DNA of 64,000 nucleotides. Origin: Paulownia fortunei. Taxonomy: Eukaryota > Streptophyta > Magnoliopsida > Lamiales > Paulowniaceae. The translations under genes and the position numbers were made by a program. Below, piece by piece: positions 45,248 through 56,534 of the stretch; the first letter of the stretch is position 1, and each line of letters starts with the position of its first letter. The notes below the pieces were generated by a model. It saw only the letters and a program-made list of their open reading frames with translations. It was not told where the DNA came from and did not search any database. The stretch spans positions 23,219,993 to 23,283,992 of the forward strand of contig CM033109.1 of assembly GCA_019321725.1 (NCBI GenBank), given 5' to 3'.

Positions 45248-47631
45248 GGCGGGGGGTTGGGGGGGGGGGGGGGGGACACTAAGAATTTAACTATCTAAAC
45301 AGAAATTTTTCACATTCTAATTTGGTGCTAATCAATGTTGATGATTAGCTCCTGCAGAAGGGTTAATCATATATATAGAGCAGCAATACTTTGAAGCTCA
45401 TCAATAGTCAATTAGGAGGCATAGCTTTAGCCTATCTACTTTATAGCTCACTTAAAAAGTTCTAGTTGGGTACTCAAAACATACATTTGCAAAGCATGAC
45501 ATATAACTATTTTCCAGCCTCAATTAATCCTAGCACTACCAAAAGTTTGTTCTCGCTCATAACATACCTTTTAAGTCCAACTAGGTACACAGAATCTAAT
45601 GCATTTATCCAATAGAGGAGAAGAAATCCAAAGCATGAGATTCAGCAAATGATTTTCACTGGAAGGGCTGATCATGCTGAAAAATAAAAGGATAAAAGGA
45701 GGAGAAGAATGACAACAAACGTCAAAATTAGAAGCTCTTTGCTCTTATTCATAATTTTATTATATCTCATTGAATTCCTTTTTACCCTAAAACTCTCTTA
45801 ATCTCCAATATTTGCTTGCTTTTTGACAAATATATATATATATATATAAAGCCACCTTTTCTTCACTTGACTTTTAATTTTAATGATTTTGTGCAGGAGA
45901 AAATCTCAGAACACACCTTGTTGAACTTTCACCTTTGGCTAGTGGTTTTCACCCTAGTAATCTACAACTATGATGCTTGGACTTTCTAAGGTCGGATGCA
46001 ATCAATCATCCATTAGTTTACTCTCATTTATTTATTTATTATTTTTATTTTTATTTTTACTTTTGAGTGCAGCATATCATGCATTCAGGGCTCAAGTAAG
46101 ACTAAGAGGAGGCGAAATTACCACTGCCGTTTCTGCTGTGAAGGTTGATTGGTGGGGCTGATATGATGTTCAACTTTGATGCGGAGGTTAAATTGGAGAT
46201 TTTGTTTGTTATGTCTCAAGGGCAGCCTTCAGGTGTGCCGAATATGTAGGGTTCAATTTGTGTCATGCGTGGAGCACAACGGGAGTTGTAAGATTTTGGA
46301 TAGGATGGGAAGAAGAGTGTGTAGTGAGAATGACAATGGGTTAATTCAGTGCCCATATGTTCTCAAGTAAGCATGTTGGCATGCTTGTAATTGCTCAGTG
46401 GTGTGTAGACTGACTTGTAATTTTTCAACATGAATTGGACAATGAATGCATAGATGAGATTTATATCCCTTTAGAATCTAACTTCATTAACTTAGCACCA
46501 TCACGAGTGTAACACAAGCAATAAACTTAAGACTCTACATGGGAAGAATGAAACAAAAAAGGGAAATTATAAATCTCATGCAATCAATGACTTGGGGGCA
46601 AAGATAGATTTCCATGGCCATTTCTCACTCGCGTCACAAGATTACCTCACAGAAAGTAGTGGTTGAACGAATCTATAACCATTGTTTGCCAAGAAGGACA
46701 CTGCAATTACAAGGAGTTGAAGGGATCTTCTTGCATATTAGACAAATCTCACGGAGGTTAATTACTTGTATGACAGAAAATAATCCCTCTCTGCAAATGA
46801 TGCTATCAACTTCCCATCACTACTTAGTGATCCTTCGAAAACACTCTTTTATGCAAATGGAGCCACAAAACTTAAAAGCAATTGATTTTCTTATCAAGGA
46901 ATATACTGGACCTATACCAAAATTAAGTTAGAAACCTGTAGTGTTAAGTAGACCATAGCTGTTATCTCTACGTAGTACTCCCTCCAGTCCCCATTCCTTA
47001 GTAATCATTCACCAATACGACTTCATCTGCATCTCTTTACCTGTTGGAATTAGCAAATATTTTCATGGTTCCAAATGAGTTATGCAGCCATCACTCCTTA
47101 GTGTTAAGCTGACAATCCTAATCTTTAGCCTTTTATAGTTTAAGTGAAATACAAAGTCATTCCACCACGAGTCATTCTCTTGATCAATAAAGTCCTTTTT
47201 CTCTAAGTTTCCCAATCTCTACACTCCCCAGAAAATATAATATATTCCTTATAAGAACCCCGCATCATCAAGCCAAGTTATTTTCATGCCTGGAAATACT
47301 CGGAAAGATTTTAGGAAAATGGCATCAAGGTACAAGCCATCATGCCTCATTATTGTTTGCCAAATGTGTAAGGAACCAAAATAAAGTAAAATAGCAGCAC
47401 ATTTCAAGCCCAGATATATTATTGAGAAAGTACAAGGATGGAGATTCTCCAGCACATGATCCTTCCAAATAATTTTCATCAGAGACTATATACACTCACT
47501 TTGGTGCATAAGTTGCCAGTGCAAACGATATGCTGGATCTTTCCTGGAACAAGCATGGACTTGAACTTTGCTGGCAGATCCGGCGCCCTGTGTGGTATGT
47601 GTAAATCACCCAATGCTAGTACTAGCACCAT
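44249..47631 (-). CDS. VPS29: Vacuolar protein sorting 29, retromer subunit, copy 2
   Basis: Same exon structure as copy 1: 47631-47500, 45006-44869 and 44554-44249, giving 191 residues without stops or frameshifts and with standard splice sites. It differs from copy 1 at six positions, mostly conservative: I36V, I43T, K51R, L53V, E67D and D98E. All metal-site-like residues are kept. The 5' noncoding exon ends at 48175 and splices to 47677 (intron 497 bp, no transposon). Intron 2 is 2493 bp and contains a long T then G homopolymer tract. Preservation of frame and splice sites suggests that both copies are under selection or that the duplication is recent. Confidence 0.94.
45222..45276 (+). 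repeat. Poly-T then poly-G homopolymer tract
   Basis: About 25 T are followed by interrupted and continuous G runs, the longest about 18. It lies in intron 2 of VPS29 copy 2. Copy 1 has a shorter, broken version (about 39195-39242). Length is likely unreliable in any assembly. Confidence 0.7.
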
Positions 47632-48279
47632 CCTCCTAATTGAATAATCACAATTTCACCTTTTTTTCTCCAATCTTCTGATAAAACAGGGTACTACGAT
47701 CATTGAGAAGTGAGAAACTTATCACAAAGAAAGAAAGCACACACAATAAGTAGAAATAAGTGTCAGTATAGACATTTTTGTCAATGATCAGCCTCAAATA
47801 ATCACATTTATCTCAGTTGGCGTTCGTGTGTGAACATTCTTAGTATAATTAAATCTGACTTCAAATAACCAAATCCTAGGAAATGATCCGGCATTTACCC
47901 ATTTTACCTTAAGAAAACAAAAAATATAGAAATTTTGTTCAGAAATAATGAAAATGAATTTAACAACTGCCAGGCCTTAGAAAAATGTCACTTTTTATCA
48001 CAAAAAACATTTCGGGAAGCAATTATGAGAGGGTGGAACAGTGAATTTACTGGAATTGCATGATATTCAGGACATCGGCTTCATAAAATTGAACCAAACT
48101 TTGTGATTCAGCTTTGAAAATGGAATTAATAGGCTTAGAATATCACAGACAAATATAAAAAAGTAAATGTATACCTGCAAGAGGGAGAAGATTATGGGTG
48201 GAAAGACATTTAGACTACAGTGATGGCGGAGGTGACGAATGGATGGTGGCTTCGGCCACGACGAGCTGCAGCCCGACGG

Positions 48280-51000
48280 AGGTCTCCGGCGGATTGAAGG
48301 ATCGGAGGGGTAGATCGTGGGTGGGCGTGGTGTTCAGACCGTTGATCTGATTATTTAACTTAATATTTAGTCAATGAGTAATCCAACGGTCTTAATTTAA
48401 TCTAATAATCAAATACCTCTCACATCCACCTTTCTTAGGTTCGTTGAGTTTTTCGCAAAAACCGGCATTTTAGTAGGAAAAAAAATTATATAGAAAATCA
48501 AATAATTTCTAACCTAACATATATAAAAATAATCCATTATATTTTTTAAAAGTTAATTAAAAAATAATGTTTTAAATTATAAATATAAAAAAATTGAATT
48601 CAAAATTTGAAATTCTCATCAATGAAACATAAAATATCTTATTTAACATATGATAAAAAATTATATAATTTTTTTAAAAAATAAAAGGTCAAAATATTAA
48701 TTTAAGACCATTTTCAATTATACAAATAATATTGAGTAACTTTCATTAGAATTATTTAAAAATTACGTTTTTCATAATTGAGTATTATGAAAATAAAAGC
48801 GAAATCAAATTAAATTTTATCCTCTTTAATTACTAAAAGTATACTAATTTTATTGTCAGAAAAACAAATGCACACTAACTTAAAAACTTTTGCTTTTGAA
48901 ATGTATAATTTACAAAAGTAAGTGAAAAACCACAATTAAAATTTAAATCGGATTTATTAAAATATAGAATATAAACTAACTTTTGTTTGTGTAAAATAAG
49001 TTCATAATTTTTTCAAAATATTGAGCAAGGTTATCTTTTTAATACGTAATTCTAAAAAATAAATATTAGACTAAAACCAATGAAGTCGAATATATAATTT
49101 ATTTATAGAAAAATAATGCATTTGAAACATTGAACTTATTACTAAAGAATTTGTAATTAAATACAAGGCTCTTATTTAATTTTGAAAATTTATGAACAGT
49201 TTACAATTATTAAATTATAAATTCTTTTATATAAAAATTAATCTATACACTTTATACAATTAAAAATACTTTAAAATCTAAATTTAGTCTCACTTATTAT
49301 TTTTTTAGAAAATATTTAATATTTTTATCTTTAAATAAAATTTTATTAGAATTTTTGACCAAATTATCCAAATTTTAGAAGAAGCGGATGCCAAAGCTCC
49401 AAACGAGTGGGCCGTTGGTGTTTTAGGAATTCCAAACCAGGCCCACGAGTTTGGGTCTGGTCCAGTATTTGATGGGCTCTGGGAAAGGTTCTCCAAATGG
49501 GTCGTCTGGTTTTGATTCACATGGGCTTTTATAGTGGGCCTTCTCAATTTGGCACGATCCATTTCATTTGATTTATGGGCCTCCTAGATACTCAGTTGGA
49601 GCTTCTTCTCACAATTTTGAGTTTATCATTAATAATGCCCCATTTATTTACAAATTATTGAAAACAAAATGAGAATAAAATAAAAATATATTTTATTGAG
49701 TTGAAATATTCATATATATTGTCAAAAGGCTACATAATAGTATAATTGCACATCTATAACTCAAAGGAAGAGGATAACATTTAGAGTTAGATAAAGAATA
49801 AATTAATTTTATCCAATTTTTTGCAGAAAAAAAAAACGATAAAGAGTGATTTTTTTATACATTTTTTTTTTCTATTTTCAGGAATTAAATGTAATCTGTC
49901 ATTTTAGAAAGAAAAAAAATATGCAAGGCAAATTCATTTTCTTGTATTTTTAGTTTTTTAGTTGTAGTTTTGGGTCCAAATGGAGCATAAAAATATGTCC
50001 CAGAAGCAATTGTGAAATATCTCAGTCAAAGGAGGTCTTTTCACAATAATAAATTATGTAATTACATCCAAAATATTAATATAGTCACTTGTATTAATTT
50101 ATGAGTTGTTTAGATAAGTTGAAAAAAGGCTTAGAAAAAACTCAATTATTTTTAAATAAAATATATAAGGACTTGTTTGGATTGATAAATTTGAAATCAA
50201 TAATTTATATAATAATAAATGTATTAAATTTGTTCAAATAATTTTGTTGCAATAGATTTTAATTAATTGAACTCCCTTATTTTGAATCATTATGATAGAT
50301 ATAAAATTCACCTAATATGGAGTCATTTGAAATCGTTTTGTAAAATTCATCATTCAAATCCAAATCCTATTTTTTTTATTCAAACGCAACATAATAAATT
50401 GTAAAAAAAAAAATCAAAATTAAGCCAAATGCAATTTGAAAAGCAACAAACGTGCCTGGATTTTCAAAATTTTGATACATTTTGCAATTCCAAATAAATC
50501 ATGTACCAGAAATTAGAATATTATGCCGCCCATAAACGCATCTAAATATTATCCAAATGAATAATATAAAATTTGCATTAAATTATTTAGTTAATCCCTG
50601 CCCCCTTAATTATTTCCCCAGCTGTGGCCTCGAGACATTTCTTGCACAATTTTGATACTGCATAAAAGTGGACGAAATGTCCACATCACCCTCACGGTAC
50701 AAGTTGAAATATCGTATTTTATTATTTAATACAATATATATACATATATATTAATAACATTATTAATATACATATAATATATATTAATATATTTTTATAT
50801 ATATTAATAAAATAAAATATGAGATAAAATATTTTAAAATATATTATATATCAAGTGGGCAAAATGTTTGGATGGGACAAAAATAACCATAATTTCCTTT
50901 TTCTTTAGAACTGTGTGACCACAACATTATAATGCTAAAAAATATGCCAAACTTTGAATATTCCTAAAAGGGCATTCCCTAGAATTTGACTAATTTACAA
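48280..51000. other. Intergenic region, with MITE-like copy at 50166-50395
   Basis: 48280-48470 is the presumed promoter of VPS29 copy 2 and is unrelated to that of copy 1. The middle is strongly AT-rich. A patch at 49380-49590 contains repeated GGGCC/GGGCT words resembling site II promoter elements but no recognisable gene. 50166-50395 resembles the MITE-like sequences at 6195 and 20035. Near 50733-50850 there is a run of TATATA/ATTAAT words. Confidence 0.45.
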
Positions 51001-51014
51001 TTACTGGCACTAAT

Positions 51015-51929
51015 TTACAGCAAAAAATCCATGAATTTGGGCCAGGGTAAACCCTTCTTGGTAGCCTTATCAGCTTCTTTTGAACATCTTGAGGTTGACG
51101 TAGTCACAGCACCACCACTTTCCGCGGTGGCCGCCACCACCTCCGGTGCCTTCTTTGGGCACAGAAAGAAGTTTCTTGACCCCAACGCCACTAGTTTCTC
51201 CTTCCTATCCAAACCTGTTTGACACCAATTAATAAATTAGCTTTTTCTATTGGTTGATTTATTCTAAATTAATTTATCAAATTATTCTAATTTTTATTTT
51301 TCTATGGTCCATTGAGGTATACCGTTGAACTAATTTATGGTTTATCCAAAAATAATAATAATAATAGTTCGGATACAGAAACTTCGACAGAAATTAAATT
51401 ATTATTTTTGAATTTTCGCCATCAAATTAAGAAAATTGATCGAAAATTTTGAATTATTTGTATGTAAGACGTTATATATGAAGAAGAGAAACATGAAATT
51501 GAAGAAAGTGGTTGAATGCTTACTTTCTAAGCTAAACTGGGAGTAATGGAGGTCGAAGCCAGAAGCGTCGCTCGAAGGGAGAACAGCCAGCCGTGCCTCC
51601 TTCGCATACTGCCGCAGCGCCGCCGCAATCAAGTCCTCCACCGTAGCCTCCAGCGGCATCAGCACCTTCACGGCGCCAAGGCACCTCTGTATAGTCACGT
51701 TCAACAGCAACTTCGTCAGCTTCGGCGGGGTTCCAAGCGCCACCACGTCCTCCGCCGAGCTTCCACCGGCTCCTCTCCCGGCCAGCAAATCCGGCACCGT
51801 CCTCGGCCTCGGCAGCATGTCCGCCACCACTCCACCACCTCTCCCGTGAAACGAAGACGCCTTCTCCGACAACCTCCCCTTCTTGTTCTTCTCGTGGCCT
51901 CCTCTCCGGTGATTCTTCGGCGACGGCAT
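51015..51929 (-). CDS. DUF7054 family protein (At4g22758-like)
   Basis: Function unknown in the family. Two exons on the minus strand, 51929-51524 and 51214-51015, join to 201 residues through a GT-AG intron. The N-terminus is basic (MPSPKNHRRGGHEKNKKGR), followed by SEKASSFHGR. The core from about residue 75 (LTKLLLNVTIQRCLGAV, then TVEDLIAAALRQYAKEARL) has the ubiquitin-like look of this plant domain. It ends in FDLHYSQFSLES, LDRKEKLVALGSRNFFLCPK. The tail is Ser/Thr-rich and finishes with a Pro-Trp-Pro motif and a hydrophobic end. A TTG five codons upstream is in frame, but the ATG at 51929 has a better context. A 153-codon + frame is the antisense shadow of exon 1. Confidence 0.88.
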
Positions 51930-51988
51930 TTGAAATATCTCCAACTATTTCTATATATTAAGTGGATGCTTGTGTTACTAATTAACGG

Positions 51989-52087
51989 TTACCTAAGGCG
52001 GCGGTAGCGGAGGAAGCGGAGGCGGGGGAAGCCGAGGGCTGGAGGGGAGAGGGGGCTCTCAGGTTCCCGGTGGCCGTCAGCGGACAT
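51989..52087 (-). promoter_or_regulatory. Upstream ORF in the leader of the DUF7054 gene
   Basis: A 32-codon frame starts at the ATG at 52087 and stops at 51989-51991, about 60 bases before the main ATG. The TATA box at 52185-52191 puts the likely transcript start near 52155, so this frame should be in the mRNA. Confidence 0.5.
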
Positions 52088-52184
52088 AAGCAGAAAGCTA
52101 GGATTCGTAATTGCGAAGAAAGCGAAGGAGAGAGAGGAGTAGTCACTAAGAAAATCCGAAGAGAGAATGCTTAATCCCAAGGGA

Positions 52185-52191
52185 TTTTATA
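52185..52191 (-). promoter_or_regulatory. TATA box of the DUF7054 gene
   Basis: TATAAAA on the minus strand, about 255 bases upstream of the ATG. Confidence 0.55.
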
Positions 52192-52199
52192 CCAAACTG

Positions 52200-52850
52200 G
52201 GTGAAGATGGGATATGGGGTTGATTGGTTACGAAGATAAGGGAAATGCAGCATCTTGGAAGCTTTATGGATATTTTAATTTGGGATGATTCGTTGCTAGT
52301 GCTCGGACAAAAAAATAAAAAATACAAATTATAAACATATATATAATAATTTTAAGAAAATACGAGTTCGTTGGTTTATTTCAATTTAATTTTCATATTA
52401 CTAGTATTTTTGGGATTGAAAATATTTTCATTAAGTTGTAGTGCAAAATTAAAAATATTTTGATTTTGCTATATTTTTATATTGACTATATAGGTTTTAA
52501 AATGAAAATTTATTTATTTTATGGGTTTTTTTATATGAAAATGTGAGAAATGTTAGTTGGTCTGAAAAAGTATTTAGTAGGTAATTTTATTTCTAAGTTT
52601 GATTGAAAAAAAATTAAAATGAAAATAAGAGATATTTTTTATAAATTTAAGTAAAAAAAAATACATTTTCAAATAATGTAAGTTGAAAATATTCTCCTTG
52701 TGAATAAACACATTGTTGATCTGCAAATTACTGTTTAAATTTTTGAATCCAACAATATGGAAGTGGTAAGGATGATGTATTTTTATTATAATTATTTACT
52801 CTCGTTATAGTGTGATTCAATAATGGTGATATAATTCTCCACTTTTTTCA
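52200..52850. other. AT-rich upstream region of the DUF7054 gene
   Basis: Nothing recognised beyond possible promoter sequence near 52200-52300. Confidence 0.5.
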
Positions 52851-52853
52851 TTT

Positions 52854-53090
52854 TGTCCCTAAAAAATATTATTATTTTATTAATAATGATTCATATTTTT
52901 TATGCAGATTCTTAATCAACCCGTTTCAACGTCAGGCACGATCTGAAATATGAGTCGTATATTCAGAGCCCTTGCCCCTAGAAAATATTATTATTTTATT
53001 AATAATAATTCATATATTTTTATGCAAATTCTTATTCAACCCGTTTCCACGTCAGACACAACCCGAAAAATATTAAATATTAAAAAAAAT
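52854..53090. repeat. Tandem duplication, about 119-bp unit
   Basis: The segment from TGTCCCTAAAAAATATTATT (52854) repeats from TGCCCCTAGAAAATATTATT (52973). Shared words include ATTTTATTAATAAT and CAACCCGTTTC.ACGTCAG.CAC. Confidence 0.75.
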
Positions 53091-53209
53091 AATTAAAAAT
53101 AATCTCTAACAAATTTTTAATTATATATCGACTCACATTACAAATTTATTGGATCAAGTTCTAGTTCGTTCCCATATCATAATTAAATTGGGTTACAATT
53201 ATTCCATAT

Positions 53210-53520
53210 AGCGACATGGAGTGATGAAAGCGGTTAAAGAAGGGGGGTAATCACGTGGCCACTTGTTGCAAAGAAAAGAAGAAGTCAGGTGTGGTTGGTG
53301 CTGTGGGAGGGAGGACTGATTGACTCCCCAATTGCATGACTTGTATGAGATCGGCGGCTGTTTGCATGGGCCACCTCTTCATGCTGGGACACGTGTGCCA
53401 TGATGATGTCAGCTATTTGTAGCGAGAGAGACCAGTCTCCAACCGTCACTTTGTGTCCAACTTGACCTTTGACACTCGTGGTCTTCTATGAGCCACCATT
53501 GGTTGAATTGAATTAGGCCA
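53210..53520. promoter_or_regulatory. GC-richer island with ABRE/G-box and W-box motifs
   Basis: Contains ATCACGTGGCC (about 53250), GGACACGTGTGCC (about 53387), and TTGACC/TTTGAC words near 53461-53473, in a stretch clearly less AT-rich than its surroundings. It lies about 1.0-1.3 kb upstream of the DUF7054 gene and may be a distal regulatory module responsive to ABA or stress. Confidence 0.35.
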
Positions 53521-53589
53521 GCAACTGAGATAGAGCTAGTGGACTACTATGAATGAATGATCTTTAGCACTGTCCAAAAAAATATTTTG

Positions 53590-55530
53590 CAAAATTTTAG
53601 GTATGTTTGGTATGATTTTTCATTTTTCATTTTTCATTTTAATTTATTTTTTAAAAATAAAACTAAATATACATTACATTTTTTTCAATGTATATTTTTT
53701 TAATATACATATTCTCTAATACATTCTTTAGAATATATTATTTCAAAACTCAAAAAATAAAACCATATAAAGTCTTAGTATTTGTTAACTTTTTAATTTA
53801 ATTTTGATTTGATAAATTGGGAAATGACTTGATTGAATTGACTATTCCATCAACTTTCATTTCACTTTGTTTTGTTAAGATATTAGGTGAAGCCGATTCA
53901 AATTAAATTTGACCATATTTTATGTGACTCAAATATTGATTGTTTTTATACTCCATTACACACAAAACACACACACACACACACACAATTAATAAGAGAG
54001 AAAAGTTGCTTCTTCCCTTCCCCCTTTCGTTATTACATTTTTCTTTTTCTCTTTCATTTTTTTTTTTTTTTTGTGTGTGGAAGCATTTGCTTAATATTTA
54101 ATTTCCGAATTAAATAATAAGAGTTGTATATTGGATTCTTGAAAGAATAAGGGTCACTTATAATGTGCCCTTAATTGGCCCCAATAATTGACTTATTAAT
54201 GAACAAGTTAAACCAATATATAATATAATAGGCTTAAATATAAATATAGAAGGTTTTAAAGCAATAATTAGAAGAGTTACGTCGATATATAATTTTTAAA
54301 AAAATAATATTTCAAAAGATTTAATATTCTCATATGATAGAGTAAAAGAAAACATGTTAGACAATATATATATATATAATTGATTTTTGACTTAAAAGTC
54401 GAAGTCACACAGGTTCCTAACATTTTATTATTTTGCAAGTTAAAGATTAGAGTGGACAAAATATAAATTCATGGTATAAATAAAGATAAAATTATTTTAT
54501 GTCAATTTTATAACGACCAAACTTTGCTTTGTAAAATATTAACATATTTGATTATGGTGTCCTACAGCTTTTCTATCATTGTGGTTTTTATTTTTTTAAT
54601 TATAAATATGTTGTTTTCCCAAAAAAAAAAAAAATCTAGGATATTTGTCATGGATTTTGATTAAAATCAGTTTAAGTAAAAACAAAATATTAGTGCTAAA
54701 TGGGTGGGACTGAATTCTTAATTCTACTCAATGATTAGGTTAATATATTGTCAAGATAAAAACAAATAATTGAGGTTTGGTAGGTTCGCAGGACATGGAA
54801 TTTCACTAGTCATGCATGTCCGAAACTGTGGAACTCGTGAAAATTATAGTATCAATTTTAATCAAGAAACTTCATTATTGGTGCGGTGAGGCCCACGGCT
54901 CACTCAAAATCACCAGACATTCATAGTGTTGGTGGTGGCACTGGTGAGTATCACGTTCCCCACTTGGCATGGAATTACTTTTTCTTACATAATTCCGACA
55001 TCATATATGTATTTTACATTAATTTGAGGAACACACCAATTAAGAAGGATGATTAGGTGGATTTAGAGACTCCGCAATAATAGAGTTTCATGCCAACAAG
55101 CAATTCGAACAAAATTAGAGTGATTTAAGCTAGCTTCCTACAGTATATTGGTGTTTAGTGGACTTACTCACATTTGGAGGTACTACAACTTGTGTATGCT
55201 TGAGTGTCAAATTCCGGTTGTAAAAATATCTATTTTGGTCGTAGGAGTATCTATTGTGGTAAATAATGATTAAAAAATAAAAAATAAATATAGTGAAAAG
55301 GGTTTTAAATCAAGAGGTGTGAGAAGTGTGAGATTTGTGCAAATTTTTTAGAATTCAAACATACCAATTCGATTAAGTTCGAAAAGTTTATCGATAAGAT
55401 TGGACTTGATTTTGAAAAAAGAACTTGATCATCCCTATAAGGCTGGTGATGTACCAAGTATTAAAATGACATTAGTGCCCTTGAAATATCATTAAAATAT
55501 CAAAAATACTTAAAAATCTGCGTGTTTTTT
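53590..55530. other. Gene-free AT-rich DNA
   Basis: Contains an AC microsatellite (53963-53988) and several homopolymer runs. Near 54880-54970 there is a small GC-richer patch. No exon identified. Confidence 0.5.
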
Positions 55531-55539
55531 ATCTCGATC

Positions 55540-55965
55540 CGACTCGACTCGGTATTGAATTTGGGTCGACCCGAACTCCTAACCATCGATGAAGCAGACC
55601 GATGAGACGTGTTAGTTAATCTGATCATGACATTTGGACTATGACCTGTACGGCTTACGAGAACCAATCAATATAAATACTCAATACACAGGTCTTGTAA
55701 GGTAACTTTTATTCACTCAGTTTGCTTACCAGTTCCTTTTGAGCTTAAAACCTGACTAATTTAAGTATCGGATGATTTTAGTTTGGGGCTACCTCAACGA
55801 GCCTAACATGTCTCTCTTTCAGGTTCTCACGAATTCAAGTATCCGAACTCAAATTATCTCGACCCAAACTTAGACATACTGATTTTACTTTTAAATCAGT
55901 TGGTCTCGAGAGATCGAGGCGTCACACATGTCTCGTATTGAAGGCAGAATTGTCCGATCATGACA
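55540..55965 (+). mobile_element. LTR-like fragment (solo LTR or TRIM relic)
   Basis: Reads like a plant LTR. There is an internal TATA (CAATATAAATACT, about 55668), then a leader with ATTCACTCAGT, then CCTGACTAATTTAAGTATCGG and TTCAGGTTCTCACG, which are words I associate with gypsy/TRIM LTRs. No internal coding region and no partner LTR were found within the window, so boundaries are approximate. Confidence 0.4.
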
Positions 55966-56534
55966 TGAGATTGAAATTTATAATATATTTAGAAAACAGA
56001 GTTTTAAGGCATAGATATAATATCTCATCAAAAACTATTGACGCAACTCGAATTTGTAATCTTTTATTTAAGATTTATGTGAATTTTATTGTTCGAAAAT
56101 AATATGGTGGTAAATACGTACTCTTGGAATAGCTAGAATGTTTGACAATTTCTTGCTCACATGAACGATGTAGATCAGTGGCTTAGACTACTTTGTATTG
56201 TGGAGCTTCAAATAAAGCTCTTTTGCATTATTATTTACAGAGGTTGAAATCCAAGCCTACAATCTCAAATAGAAATATTGTTAGGGAATGCAAATATAGT
56301 AACATTAGCGGTAACACGAAAATAATAATTGAAGACGAGACAAGATTTGTTTCCCTATTTTTAGGAATATGAATTATCAATTACCAAATATCTTTATGTA
56401 ATGAATAATGATATGACAAAAGTTAAAGCAAAGGGGCGAGAGTTTTGATCGTGTGTTGTGAATTGTGTGGAAAACCATGGCCCGATTTTCCAGGAAACAT
56501 GATTGTTGATCAGAAAAGGAAGATTGAATGTTTT
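55966..56534. other. Intergenic DNA
   Basis: No gene or repeat recognised. Confidence 0.5.

Larger units (their letters stand above)
43735..48275. repeat. Tandem duplication, unit B (contains VPS29 copy 2)
   Basis: Direct repeat of unit A in the same orientation, starting near CTGGTGCCATTGACTAGTTA (43754) and ending near TTCGGCCACGACGAGCTGCA (about 48250-48269). Exons are almost identical and introns are clearly alignable by eye. Confidence 0.85.

Noticed and set aside
47249..47479. Minus-strand frames conserved in intron 2 of both VPS29 copies (41293-41499 and 47249-47479)
   Set aside because: They are duplicated intron sequence; the ends differ between the copies, no splice sites fit, and including them would break VPS29.
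49305..49562. 85-codon minus-strand frame with proline-rich text
   Set aside because: No recognised domain; the patch is better explained by repeated GGGCC words, possibly an old promoter.
51546..52007. 153-codon plus-strand frame
   Set aside because: Antisense to the DUF7054 first exon; the GC-rich composition suppresses stops.
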